Of a DNA stretch of 34,285 bases, positions 14,248 to 21,887 are shown piece after piece. Below the pieces are notes generated by a model. That model saw only the letters and a list, made by a program, of their open reading frames with translations, did no database searches and was not told the DNA's origin. The DNA comes from Methylobacterium gregans (GTDB lineage: Bacteria; Pseudomonadota; Alphaproteobacteria; Rhizobiales; Beijerinckiaceae). The stretch is from NCBI RefSeq assembly GCF_022179245.1, contig NZ_BPQM01000006.1, forward strand, positions 1 to 34,285, in the 5' to 3' direction. Numbering within the stretch: the stretch's first letter is position 1; each line of letters begins with the position of its first letter. The position numbers and the translations under genes are program-made.

Positions 14248-15027
14248 TTACTTGAGGGCGAGCGCGAGGTTCGAGACCTCGTCCAGATAGGCGCGGATCC
14301 GGTCAGCATTGACGCCGAGGTCGCGGCCGCCGAGGCGCGAGGCCGAGCGTACGTCGATGCGCGCCCCGTCGGCCCGCGGGCGCACCCGCACGGTCACGTC
14401 GTCGGGCAGGTTGAGCAGCAGCCCGCGCGAGACCGCCTCGATCCGCCCGTTGCCGACCCGGCCGCCCGGTCGGATCGCCTCGACGATCTGCCAGCGCCGG
14501 TTCACCGCCGCCTTGCGGGCGAGTTCGAAGGCCTCGTCGGCGTCGACGTCGAGGGTCAGCGGCGCGACCTGCGGATAGGCGGCGCGCTGGCGCTCGCGCG
14601 CCTCGGGGCCGGGCTCCGGCGGGTAGCGCCCCTCTCGCGCCGCGAAGGCCGTGCGCGAGCGCGAGAAGGCGGGCGGGTTCTCGATGTCGGTGCTGATGTC
14701 GTTGAGCGCCGGGAGCCTCAGGCCCCGCAGCGCCGCGTAGGCCGGATAGGCCAGGACCAGGGAGGCGAAGAAGAGTCCGCCGACCGCCGCACCCAGGCCC
14801 CGCGCACCCTCGCGCCAGACCCGCACGAAGGCGAAGCCCGCCGTCAGCACGGCGAGCAGCGCCACCGCGATCCCGGCCCCGAGCGTGGCGAGCGCCGGAC
14901 CTGTCTCGGTGCGCGGATCGCGCACCAGGGCCAGGGCCAGCGCGGTCACCAGGATCGAGAACAGGGCGAGCCGGCGCGCCAGCGGACCGGCGCGGGTGAC
15001 GGGCTCCTCGACGATCGGGCGACGCAT
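14248..15027 (-). CDS. DUF1499 domain membrane protein
   Basis: The 259-residue product has three predicted membrane helices in the first 105 residues (LALFSILVTALALALV; ALATLGAGIAVALLAVLTAGFAFV; GLFFASLVLAYPAYAAL). A DUF1499 domain follows (LNDISTDIENPPAF, then the ARKAAVNRRWQIVEAIRP and VTVRVRPRADGARIDVRSASRLGGRDLGVNADRIR regions). It is widespread in Proteobacteria, with no established activity. The soluble domain should face the periplasm or cytoplasm at the inner membrane. Divergent from the marR-type gene across 183 bp. Confidence 0.85.
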   Translation of the reverse strand: MRRPIVEEPVTRAGPLARRLALFSILVTALALALVRDPRTETGPALATLGAGIAVALLAVLTAGFAFVRVWREGARGLGAAVGGLFFASLVLAYPAYAALRGLRLPALNDISTDIENPPAFSRSRTAFAAREGRYPPEPGPEARERQRAAYPQVAPLTLDVDADEAFELARKAAVNRRWQIVEAIRPGGRVGNGRIEAVSRGLLLNLPDDVTVRVRPRADGARIDVRSASRLGGRDLGVNADRIRAYLDEVSNLALALK

Positions 15028-15210
15028 GGCTCTCGGACGACCTCGGCGATCCCGGCGGCGCGGCTGCGGGCGGGAGCCCGGTCTTACAGAGGCGCCGGCC
15101 CCCGCGCCAGCAGGCGCGAGGGGGGTGTGGGAGCCCTGTGTCGAAGCAGTGGGTTGGGGCGGCGAGCGGATGCCGCCCCCCGCCTCCCTCTGCTATAGGG
15201 TCGAGCCACG

Positions 15211-15687
15211 ATGTCGCGTCCCCTGCCCGAGCCGAACTCGCGGACGCCCGACCTGCTCCGGGTCTGGTTCCGTTTCATCCGTCTCAACCGGCGGGTCACG
15301 GCAGCCGTCGCGGCGGAATTGCGCGGCATCGGCCTGTCGATCCCGCAATTCGACGTGCTCTCGACGCTCACCGAGCGCGAGGGGCTGACACAGCAGGATC
15401 TGGCGGCCCGGCTCTACGTGACGAAGGGCAACGTGTCTGGGCTGATCGACCGCCTGGTCGAGGCGGGGCTCGTGGAGCGGCGGCCGATCCCCGGGGACAG
15501 GCGCTCGCACGCCCTGCACCTCACCCCGGCCGGCGCGGCCCTCGCCGCCCAGGGCATCGCCGCGCAGGAGGCCTATGTCGTCCGCACGCTCGGGCGCCTC
15601 GGCGCGGAGGATCTCGCGTCGATCGAGCGGCTGGTGCTCGCGTGGCGGGAGCATGCCCGCGCGGATGCCGAGGCCGGGCGGGGCTGA
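15211..15687 (+). CDS. MarR-family transcriptional regulator
   Basis: The 158-residue product has the MarR winged-helix fold: recognition helix region LTQQDLAARLYVTKGNVSGLIDRLVEAGLVER (about 59-90) and a wing RPIPGDRRSHALHLT (91-105) with the conserved Asp-Arg-Arg. MarR proteins are dimeric regulators released by small ligands, often phenolics. A TATAGG box lies about 20 bp before the ATG. It is divergent from the DUF1499 gene, the likeliest local target, but I did not find a clear palindromic operator between them. Confidence 0.9.
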   Translation: MSRPLPEPNSRTPDLLRVWFRFIRLNRRVTAAVAAELRGIGLSIPQFDVLSTLTEREGLTQQDLAARLYVTKGNVSGLIDRLVEAGLVERRPIPGDRRSHALHLTPAGAALAAQGIAAQEAYVVRTLGRLGAEDLASIERLVLAWREHARADAEAGRG

Positions 15688-15708
15688 AGCTCGGTCCCGA
15701 TATGCAGG

Positions 15709-15737
15709 CGGCCGGCCCCGCGAAGCGGAGCCGGCCG
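15709..15737. terminator. Hairpin between convergent genes
   Basis: CGGCCGGC (15709-15716) pairs with GCCGGCCG (15730-15737), and the inner CGC-GAA-GCG extends the structure. It lies between the marR-type gene and the convergent 67-residue ORF. No T-run. Confidence 0.5.
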
Positions 15738-15762
15738 GGGAAACCGATCTGGCGAGCGGCGG

Positions 15763-15966
15763 TCAGGCCCGCAGGGGGGCCCCGATGCGGGCGCGAAGCT
15801 GGGCCCGCAGGTTCTCGTTGGCGCCCGGCTCGGCATCGACCTGCCACATCAGCCGCAGCAACTGGCTGATCGGCGTGGCGTGGCTCTGGACCGCCTCGCT
15901 CACGAGCTGGGCGAGGGACTTCTCGGACACGGACCGGATCTGCACGCCGGCGACCGATTGAGGCAT
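15763..15966 (-). CDS. Small hypothetical protein, 67 residues
   Basis: No family recognised. The product starts MPQSVAGVQIRSVSEKSLAQ and continues with a segment (LVSEAVQSHATPISQLLRLMW) that can form one amphipathic helix, then a charged C-terminus. There is no signal peptide. The ribosome-binding site is poor (GACGAGCGCG). The residue composition is less Arg/Pro-biased than that of random frames in this high-GC DNA, which favours a real gene. The 194 bp upstream (15967-16160) contain nothing else I can support. Confidence 0.55.
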   Translation of the reverse strand: MPQSVAGVQIRSVSEKSLAQLVSEAVQSHATPISQLLRLMWQVDAEPGANENLRAQLRARIGAPLRA

Positions 15967-16160
15967 GATACGCGCTCGTCTCGAATGATTTTGAACCGCG
16001 GGCGGCGCGATACGCCTTTCAGCCGGCCGTGACCAGCCCCTCAGGCAGGATTCGGTAGCCGGCGCGTAAACGCGGCCGTGCATAAATCCGCGCGGCATGT
16101 GCGGTACCGCACGGGAGACCGGGATTGGGGCAGGCTGCTGGGCCGTGGCCCACCGGGAGG

Positions 16161-16844
16161 TCAGCCGGAACCGCCGCGGCCTCTGGCGAGCGGCGAGGCG
16201 TCGAACCCGTCGAGGATGTCCTGCGGATCGCGGTAGATGGTGCGGCAGCCGGCTGCGGCCAGATCCGCCTCCGGGAAACCGCCGCAGAGCACGCCGATCG
16301 TGCCGATTCCGGCCTTGCCCGCGGCCTCGGCATCGTAGGGCGTGTCCCCGACCGCCAGGATGCGGCTCTTCGGAATGCCGCCGAGCTGTTTCAGGGCCGC
16401 CTCGAAGATGTCGGGATACGGCTTCGAGCGGTCGGCATCGTCCGAACTTGTCGCGACGTCGACGAGGTCGGCGATCTTCAAGATCTCCTGGTAGTGCTCG
16501 ACCTCGTCCCGTTTGCCCGAGGAGCCGAGCGCGATCGTCAGTCCCTCGGCGCGCACGCGCTCGAACAGGGCGCGCACGCCCGGAAAGGGTTTCACGTGCG
16601 GCAGGTAATCGCGCTTGAACAGGTCGGACCGATAGGCCTCGATCCTCTCTCCCTCGCGGGCGAGGCGATCGCGGGGCACGAAGACCGGCATCAGCTCGTC
16701 GCCGCCCTTGCCGATCTGGCCGCGCACGGCGGCGAACTCGGTCGCGATGCCGAAATGCGCGAAGGCCGCGACCCAGGCCTCCGCGTGCAGGTCCACGCTG
16801 TCGAGCAGCGTTCCGTCGATGTCGAAGATGACCGCGCGCGTCAT
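16161..16844 (-). CDS. HAD-superfamily phosphatase (phosphoglycolate phosphatase-like)
   Basis: The 227-residue product carries all four HAD motifs: DIDGTL with nucleophile Asp8 and acid/base Asp10, the Ser in ALGSSGK (near 108), Lys141 in RSKPYPDIF, and the magnesium-binding VGDTPYD (165-171). The cap domain is the small alpha-helical type of the beta-phosphoglucomutase/phosphoglycolate phosphatase branch. It should be cytosolic and hydrolyse a small phosphorylated metabolite. Phosphoglycolate or a sugar phosphate is a guess from fold similarity. It precedes the small secreted protein gene by a 14-bp gap on the same strand. Confidence 0.88.
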   Translation of the reverse strand: MTRAVIFDIDGTLLDSVDLHAEAWVAAFAHFGIATEFAAVRGQIGKGGDELMPVFVPRDRLAREGERIEAYRSDLFKRDYLPHVKPFPGVRALFERVRAEGLTIALGSSGKRDEVEHYQEILKIADLVDVATSSDDADRSKPYPDIFEAALKQLGGIPKSRILAVGDTPYDAEAAGKAGIGTIGVLCGGFPEADLAAAGCRTIYRDPQDILDGFDASPLARGRGGSG

Positions 16845-16858
16845 GGCCAGCTCGGGGT

Positions 16859-17113
16859 TCAGCGCGGGAAGATGTGCAGGCCGTCGTCCGGTAGCAGGTT
16901 GCGGGCGGGGCCGCCGGTCTGCTGGCCGCGGCCCTGCTGGTAGTAGGGCAGTTCCGGACGGCGGTCGTTGTCGCTGCCCGAATCGTAGGCCCAGGGCGGG
17001 TTCCAGGGGGCCCGGCCGCCGGGCGTCACCGGCACCGGGGCGCCGAGCGGGGCGGCGAGCGCCGGGAACGACAGCAGGGCGAGCGCGAGGCCGCAGGCCG
17101 GACGGGTCTTCAC
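16859..17113 (-). CDS. Small secreted hypothetical protein, 84 residues
   Basis: The product has a clear signal peptide (MKTRPACGLALALLSFPALA, then APLG). The mature part is short and rich in Pro, Gly, Tyr and Asn (WNPPWAYDSGSDNDRRPELPYYQQG), so it is probably unstructured in the periplasm. The start is GTG, preceded by the strong site AAGGAGCGTTCC. It may be co-transcribed with the HAD phosphatase gene 14 bp downstream. No family recognised. Confidence 0.7.
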   Translation of the reverse strand: MKTRPACGLALALLSFPALAAPLGAPVPVTPGGRAPWNPPWAYDSGSDNDRRPELPYYQQGRGQQTGGPARNLLPDDGLHIFPR

Positions 17114-17179
17114 GGAACGCTCCTTCGCGCGGGGTGCCGGGTCAACGGCCGAGGTTCGGCCGCGTTCCCCGAAACGGCA

Positions 17180-17207
17180 GGAGCCCGCCCCTCGCGGGGC
17201 GGGCTCC
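17180..17207. terminator. GC-rich hairpin between two minus-strand genes
   Basis: Perfect 12-bp stem (17180-17191 with 17196-17207) closed by a TCGC tetraloop, 33 bp past the stop of the DUF2934 gene. No T-run, so termination strength is uncertain. Confidence 0.55.
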
Positions 17208-17239
17208 GGATGGTCCGTGACGGCGGACGCGCTGCGGCT

Positions 17240-17674
17240 TCAGTGCAGGGCGATCGCGGCGGGCCGGGCGGCCTTCTTGGCGGCGAGGCCGGCGGGCACC
17301 GCCGGGGTCTTCGCGGCGGCCTTGGCGGCCGGCTTTGCAACCGGCTTGGCCGCCTTCGCGACCGGCTTCGCATCGACCTTGGCGGCGGCCTCGGCCGGAG
17401 CCGCCTCGACGGTCTTGCGGGACGCGGGCTTCCGGGCCGCGGGCTTGGCCGTGGGCTTGGCCGCGAGCGGCGCCGCGTCTGTCTCGACGGCGGGCGCCGC
17501 GGCCTTGGCGCGGCTCTTCCGGGCGGCCTTCGGAGCCTCGATCGCCGCGAGCGGACGGTTCAGCTCGGTCTCGGCGCGCAGCCAGTGGGCCTCGGCGCGG
17601 CCGTGGATCCGGCCTTCGTCCTCCCAGATGAAGTAGGCGCGCTCGCGCACCTGCTGCTCGGTGATCATCTCCAT
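17240..17674 (-). CDS. DUF2934 protein with Ala/Lys/Pro-rich histone-like tail
   Basis: The 144-residue product begins with a DUF2934 module (EQQVRERAYFIWEDEGRIHG, then RAEAHWLRAETEL). From about residue 50 to the end it is low-complexity, built from Ala, Lys and Pro with repeated AAK/KPVAK/KPAAK units, like the C-terminal tail of histone H1 or of bacterial nucleoid proteins. That tail could bind DNA or polyanions; this is inference. CAGGAGAGCACCGC precedes the ATG. A second ATG two codons on is less well placed. Confidence 0.82.
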   Translation of the reverse strand: MEMITEQQVRERAYFIWEDEGRIHGRAEAHWLRAETELNRPLAAIEAPKAARKSRAKAAAPAVETDAAPLAAKPTAKPAARKPASRKTVEAAPAEAAAKVDAKPVAKAAKPVAKPAAKAAAKTPAVPAGLAAKKAARPAAIALH

Positions 17675-17773
17675 GCGGTGCTCTCCTGATCTTCCCCGTG
17701 GGGACGATGGGAGGGCAGGGTTAAGCGAGTCTTAACGGCTTGTGCGCCGCAGCAGCGCCGCCGGTTGCGGGCC

Positions 17774-18037
17774 TCAGCGCCGCTTCGACAGCCGGCGCGC
17801 GTTCGCCCGCACCTTGCGGCGGTAGCCCGCGACCACGCCCGCGGCGCTGCCGCCGGAGGCCATCAGCAGGGCCGCCTCGCCCGCCGCCACCATCTTCTCG
17901 GTGACCATGCGCTCGGCCTCGACCTGCGCCGCCGAGCCGCCGAGCGCCAGCATGGCGAGGCGCAGGCCGATCACCTGCTGCGCCTCGAAGGCCAGCATCG
18001 TGGTGTCCATGCCGAGCTTCCACCAGGGAGCGAACAT
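17774..18037 (-). CDS. Small helical hypothetical protein conserved in Hyphomicrobiales, 87 residues
   Basis: The 87-residue product starts MFAPWWKLGMDTTMLAFEAQ and is predicted all-helical: a hydrophobic helix (VIGLRLAMLALGG), a charged helix (AQVEAERMVTEKMVAAGEA) and a basic end (YRRKVRANARRLSKRR). The pattern WxxLGxDTxMLxxEAxxVIxLR followed by a basic YRRKVRAN tail recalls a small phasin-like conserved family of Hyphomicrobiales, but the function is unknown. The ATG follows GGAGACAGGT. It is a separate unit from its neighbours. Confidence 0.72.
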   Translation of the reverse strand: MFAPWWKLGMDTTMLAFEAQQVIGLRLAMLALGGSAAQVEAERMVTEKMVAAGEAALLMASGGSAAGVVAGYRRKVRANARRLSKRR

Positions 18038-18139
18038 ACCTGTCTCCGTGCGCGCGTCCTCGCGAGGCCGCCGTGCTCAAGGCCGCGGGCACCGTGGCGG
18101 TTCCCGCGGGGGTCCGGCGGGTAACCCGCCGGGATTGGG

Positions 18140-18556
18140 TCACCAGTCGAAGCTGCGGCCCTTCGCGGCGGAGCCGCCCAGGCTGATCTTCGGGGTCTCC
18201 TTCTTCTGCCCGCCGAGGCTGATCTTCTTCTGGCCGGGCTTGTTGCCGGGCTCCGGGACGGCGGCGGGCTTGGGCGGCGGCAGGTGCGCCTGGCCGTGGA
18301 TCACCGAGCCGATCTCGCCCGCGACGCGGACCAGGTCCTCGCGGCTGCAGGCGCGCGCGACCTTCAGGCCGAGCTGGTGCATGTGGCTCTTGCCGTAGAG
18401 GTAGGCGGCGAGCTGCGCCCGCTTCAGCGGCTGGATCGCCTCGAGAAGCTCCGGCAGGTCGTATTCGTCCGCCCGGTAGATCGCGCCGAGCGTCTCCATG
18501 GGGACCGGGCAGGCGACGTCGGGCTCGGCGGCGCTGGTCGGATGGGATTGCGTCAC
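18140..18556 (-). CDS. Hypothetical protein with C-terminal KISLGG repeats, 138 residues
   Basis: The first 95 residues look folded and helical (LGAIYRADEYDLPELLEAIQ, then AQLAAYLYGKSHMHQLGLKVA). The C-terminal 45 residues are Pro/Lys-rich and disordered, with KISLGG occurring twice (QKKISLGG and PKISLGG), a possible short linear binding motif. The start is GTG, preceded by AGGAGGACAGCCC, and overlaps the stop of the upstream secreted protein gene by 4 bp (GTGA), so the two are probably translationally coupled. No family recognised. Confidence 0.75.
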   Translation of the reverse strand: MTQSHPTSAAEPDVACPVPMETLGAIYRADEYDLPELLEAIQPLKRAQLAAYLYGKSHMHQLGLKVARACSREDLVRVAGEIGSVIHGQAHLPPPKPAAVPEPGNKPGQKKISLGGQKKETPKISLGGSAAKGRSFDW

Positions 18557-19032
18557 GGGCTGTCCTCCTGAGCTTGGGATCGGTGGGGCGCGGTGGCCGG
18601 CTCCAGGGCGGCGAGTGCCCCGGCGGGGCCGGGCTCCACGGGTCGCGGTGCGGTAGCCGGTTCCGGATCCGCGGAAACCGGCGCGGGCGGCATCGGCTTC
18701 ATGCAGCCGGTGCAGACCGATGCGATGACGACGCGCGCGCGCGCGTTGCTGCGCTCCCAGACCGCCTCGCGCGCGGCCCGAGCCCGGCGGATCGCCTCCG
18801 CGTCGGCCAGGGCATGGGGAGAAGCGCCGGCAGGTGCCGCTGTGCCGTCGTCGCGGATGGACCCACCTGTCCCGGTCTCCGTCGTGCGGGCTTCCGGCGG
18901 GCGGATCCGCAGATAGAGCGGCGCGCCCTCCTCCGCCATTGCGGGCGCCACGGCGGATGCGCCCGCGAGGAGCACCGCGGCGAGGCCGGACAGCTGCCCG
19001 GCAAGCGGGGCGCAGCGCGGACGGGTTCTCAT
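18553..19032 (-). CDS. Secreted hypothetical protein with CxxC motif, 159 residues
   Basis: The N-terminus is a signal peptide (GQLSGLAAVLLAGASAVAPAMA, then EEGAP). The mature part has a helix rich in Ala, Arg and Glu (ADAEAIRRARAAREAVWERS), then VVIASVCTGCMKP with a CxxC pair that could bind metal or form a disulfide in the periplasm. It ends in a Pro/Ala-rich tail. It is first in a two-gene operon with the KISLGG-repeat protein. No family recognised. Confidence 0.65.
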   Translation of the reverse strand: MRTRPRCAPLAGQLSGLAAVLLAGASAVAPAMAEEGAPLYLRIRPPEARTTETGTGGSIRDDGTAAPAGASPHALADAEAIRRARAAREAVWERSNARARVVIASVCTGCMKPMPPAPVSADPEPATAPRPVEPGPAGALAALEPATAPHRSQAQEDSP

Positions 19033-19192
19033 CCCTCGACGGTTCTCCTACGGGCGGCCGCGGGGCGGTTTCGGCCCCGGATCGAGCATCGCGGTTAATT
19101 GCGGCCTAACGATTGCCGGGCGGTCCTTCACGATCCGTTAACCGTGCGGGGACGAGCCTCGCTGTTATCGGCTATCGGCGGAGGACGGTTCC

Positions 19193-19339
19193 ATGATCAC
19201 CGTGACGATCCCCCTGACGACGATCTCCCCGGCTCCGAGCTTCGCCGCCGTCGTGCTGACCTGTCTGGTTCTGCATGCGGCGTGCCGCGTGGCAGCCCTC
19301 CGGCCGCAGCTGAGGCGGGTGCGGGTGCGCAGGCGCTGA
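19193..19339 (+). CDS. Possible small membrane protein, 48 residues
   Basis: This short ORF begins with ATG after a strong ribosome-binding site (GGAGGACGGTTCC). It encodes MITVTIPLTTISPAPS, a hydrophobic stretch FAAVVLTCLVLHAACRVAAL and a basic tail RPQLRRVRVRRR. The layout, one membrane helix with positive residues on one side, is that of a small inner-membrane peptide. No family recognised. It is divergent from the operon ending at 18140. Confidence 0.45.
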   Translation: MITVTIPLTTISPAPSFAAVVLTCLVLHAACRVAALRPQLRRVRVRRR

Positions 19340-19377
19340 GGGCGCTCGATATAAGGCGCAGGCGCGCCGGCCCTCGA

Positions 19378-21204
19378 TCAGACCTCCAGCGCCTCCGGAA
19401 CGTCCTGCCGGGCCCCCTCCCCCCAGGCGCCCAGCGTGAGAGTCCGCGCGCGCTCCAGCGCCTCCTCTTCCGCACCATCCGGGATCAGCTCGGGCTGCCC
19501 GCCCCCGATCGCCGCCAGCGCCGCGCGGCTGTCCGGGTCGGCGAGTACCCGATCGAGGGCGGCGCGGTCGAGGCAGGTGAGGCGCCCGGCCCGGTGGACG
19601 GCGTAGATCCGCCCGCTCGCGCGCTCGGCGAAGCGGATCGTGCCCATCCGGCGGGCGCAGGCGCGCAGGAAGCCGGTATTGTGCTCCGGCGCGAGCAGTG
19701 CCGCGTCGGGATAGACGGCACTGGGGGCGTGCGCCTCGACGTCGATGCGGCGATAGCGCTCCACCGCCAGCATGCCCGAGAGGTCGAGCACGGTCATCGT
19801 GCCGTTCGTGCCGAAGGCGATGGTGCGCGGGAGTTCGCCCAGCCGCACGCTGTTGTCGAGGAACTCGTAGTGGACCTCCTTGTCCGCGTTGAGTGCCCAG
19901 GTGAAGAACAGCTCCGGCATCCCGGAGAAGGCCTCGATGTTGTGGGCCAGGAGGTCGTCCACGGCCTTGAACCGGCCGAACTGCAGCCCCCGGAGCCAGG
20001 CCCGCTCGACCGTCGCCTCGGGGGGCGTGATCATGAACAGCATGAAGACCCGGTGGCCGAAGCGGGTCAGCAACTGGCTGCCGTCCTGCGTGCCGGAGAC
20101 GGCGTTGAAGCTGTCGAAGCGGAAGCGGTCGATCAGGAGGTGGGACATCCGTCCCTCCCGGGCCTTGCGGGCCATGTAGCGGTCGAGCTTCGCGTCGACG
20201 ATCTCGACCTCGTGGCCCGTCAGAGTGCCGGCATAGCCGTGGGCCGGGCCGATGCTGTCGTAGTCGAGCAGGAACTTGCGCCAGATATCCGGCGTGATCA
20301 CCGCGAAGTCGGACCAGGGGATGTCGAGCCGTGCGGCCAGCGCCCGCTGGAACGGGCGCATCGTGCTCTTGCCCGACGCGGAGGCGCCCTTCACATTCAT
20401 CACGATCGGATGGCTTTGCGCCCGCACCACGACGTGGCCTGCCCGCGCGACGGAATCGGCGAACCACGGCTCGATCAGCCGCCCGATCCGGCGGCTGCCC
20501 TCCCGGTTCAGGGCGAGCGTCGTCGCGAGCCGCACGATCAGGGCGCGATCGCCGATTAGACCGCCGCGGTGGCGGATCAGGCTCCGCACCACCCGGGCGA
20601 GGCCTGCCTGCGCGGCGCCCTCGCCGGGGTCCGTCCCGGCGCGCCGCTCCCAGTCGGCGAGATGCGCCTCGGCGCGGCGCTCCGGGGGCTCCGAGGCGGG
20701 GCGGGCCGGCGCGGGAGCGGCCCGGGTCCCGAGCCCGAGGCGCGCCCACCAGCCGCGCGGCGCTTCCGCAGCCTGCACGGGCGCGGGCGGAGCGAGCGCC
20801 GCGTCGAGCTCCGCCGCGATGCGGGTTGCGAGCTCCGCCCGCGCCGCCGCGTGGCAGGCGCGGATCTCCGCCATCCGGGGCGCGACCACGTCGGCGTGGA
20901 TCGCCGCGACGATCGCCCGGAAATTGACGCCGAGATCGCCGTAGGTCTCACCCATCGGCACCGCGAGGTCGGCCATCACCCGGATCAGCAGCTCATGCAC
21001 CACGAGCCGCTCCGGCCGGAACTCGACCACCTCGGTCGGCGCAAGCCCCGAGAAGGCCGCAACCTCCTGTGCCTCCGCCAGCGGCGTCGCCACGTTCTCG
21101 GGTCGGAACACGGTGGCGAGGGGCAGGAAGGCACGGGGCAGGGTCGACTCGATGCCCGGGTTCCAGGGACCGCGTCCCGCGTCGTTCTCGGCCGCCGCAC
21201 TCAT
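19378..21204 (-). CDS. Large P-loop kinase-like protein (zeta-toxin-like ATPase domain)
   Basis: The 608-residue product has an N-terminal helical region (1-140), an Ala/Pro-rich linker (about 140-185), and from about 265 a P-loop domain with Walker A GASASGKST (273-281). Features after it (FAVITPDIWRKFLLDYDSIG, then the HEVEIVDAKLDRYMARKAREG and LLIDRFRFDSF segments) resemble zeta-toxin/AAA_33-type small-molecule kinases, which use an Asp after the P-loop as catalytic base. About 200 residues follow, ending in a region of beta strands. Substrate unknown. It follows the 88-residue ORF with a 2-bp gap, so they share a transcript. I do not recognise a named family for the full length; a toxin role is speculative. 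Confidence 0.75.
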   Translation of the reverse strand: MSAAAENDAGRGPWNPGIESTLPRAFLPLATVFRPENVATPLAEAQEVAAFSGLAPTEVVEFRPERLVVHELLIRVMADLAVPMGETYGDLGVNFRAIVAAIHADVVAPRMAEIRACHAAARAELATRIAAELDAALAPPAPVQAAEAPRGWWARLGLGTRAAPAPARPASEPPERRAEAHLADWERRAGTDPGEGAAQAGLARVVRSLIRHRGGLIGDRALIVRLATTLALNREGSRRIGRLIEPWFADSVARAGHVVVRAQSHPIVMNVKGASASGKSTMRPFQRALAARLDIPWSDFAVITPDIWRKFLLDYDSIGPAHGYAGTLTGHEVEIVDAKLDRYMARKAREGRMSHLLIDRFRFDSFNAVSGTQDGSQLLTRFGHRVFMLFMITPPEATVERAWLRGLQFGRFKAVDDLLAHNIEAFSGMPELFFTWALNADKEVHYEFLDNSVRLGELPRTIAFGTNGTMTVLDLSGMLAVERYRRIDVEAHAPSAVYPDAALLAPEHNTGFLRACARRMGTIRFAERASGRIYAVHRAGRLTCLDRAALDRVLADPDSRAALAAIGGGQPELIPDGAEEEALERARTLTLGAWGEGARQDVPEALEV

Positions 21205-21206
21205 GC

Positions 21207-21473
21207 TCAGGCCGCTGCGGGCGCCTCACGGAACAGCGCGGTGCAGCCCGCGTCCCTGTGCATGCTCAGGATCGAGGCGCGGTCGATCTCCGGATGGGCC
21301 TCCAGGACCCTGCGCACGCAGCCGACCACCTTCTCGTACTGGCCGGCATCGTAGTTCCGTTCGAGCGGGCTCACCGCGATGTAGGTCTCGACCACGAGCA
21401 CCCGCTCGGCCCGGTCGCGCGTGACCTCGACGGCGATCCACGAGGATTTGATCAGGCGACTGCTGGCAAGCAT
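21207..21473 (-). CDS. Small hypothetical protein upstream of the kinase-like gene, 88 residues
   Basis: The product starts MLASSRLIKSSWIAVEVTRD and shows two or three predicted beta strands (WIAVEVT, RVLVVETYIAVS) and then helices (YEKVVGCVRRVLEAHPE, EIDRASILSMHRDAG), an alpha/beta plan. It has two cysteines. GAGGGAGCAACGTCC precedes the ATG. It is the first gene of a two-gene unit with the kinase-like protein. Its size is that of an antitoxin, but it does not resemble the helical epsilon antitoxin. No family recognised. Confidence 0.7.
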   Translation of the reverse strand: MLASSRLIKSSWIAVEVTRDRAERVLVVETYIAVSPLERNYDAGQYEKVVGCVRRVLEAHPEIDRASILSMHRDAGCTALFREAPAAA

Positions 21474-21725
21474 GGACGTTGCTCCCTCTTCTTGGCCGCA
21501 CGGTCGCGGCTGTCTCATCCGCGAGGATGGGCCACACCCCACCTCTTGCCAAGTCGTCGCGCACGCTTGTGTTGGACCGATAATCCGTTTTGCGGCGCGA
21601 GAACTTGGTGTGCGCTCATGTCTTCGCAGGTGCAGCAATATCCGTTGCCGGTCGGGCCCAGGCAGATCTGCCGCTTGAGAAGACGCTTATGTTGGCATAC
21701 CCTGTGCCAACCTTCCTCGATCCGT

Positions 21726-21753
21726 CCATCCACCGCCGGACGCGAGTGGATGG
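21726..21753. promoter_or_regulatory. Inverted repeat upstream of the frc promoter
   Basis: CCATCCAC (21726-21733) and GTGGATGG (21746-21753) are perfect reverse complements 12 bp apart, ending directly before the TTGACA box. This is a candidate activator site. The remaining sequence back to 21474 shows no gene. Confidence 0.4.
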
Positions 21754-21754
21754 T

Positions 21755-21779
21755 TTGACATCTGGAATCTGGTATTCCA
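21755..21779 (+). promoter_or_regulatory. frc promoter -35 box with IclR-like operator
   Basis: A consensus TTGACA (21755-21760) is followed by TGGAAT-N5-ATTCCA (21763-21779). The palindrome resembles the TGGAAA-N3-TTTCCA half-site pattern of IclR-family regulators and lies between the -35 and the expected -10, a repressor position. No clear -10 box is visible. The frc start is 108 bp further on. Confidence 0.5.
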
Positions 21780-21887
21780 ACGTAGGCTGACAAAATCGAG
21801 CGTCTGTCGCCCACCGAGCCCCTGACACCCGCGGGCCGGTCCCGGGCGGCGATATCGGACACAGGCGCCGTGCACAGGGAAGAGACG

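Noticed and set aside
12080..14309. Long minus-strand open frames opposite the DUF2865 and MBL genes
   Set aside because: The plus-strand products have intact conserved motifs (DUF2865 cysteines, THTHRDH metal site); the opposite frames show none.
18150..18240. Short direct repeats in the KISLGG gene as a CRISPR-like array
   Set aside because: Only two short copies within a coding frame, encoding a repeated peptide; no spacers and no cas genes.
21207..21473. Epsilon-type antitoxin for the kinase-like protein
   Set aside because: The predicted fold is alpha/beta and shows no likeness to the three-helix epsilon; only size and order fit, so I do not annotate it as an antitoxin.
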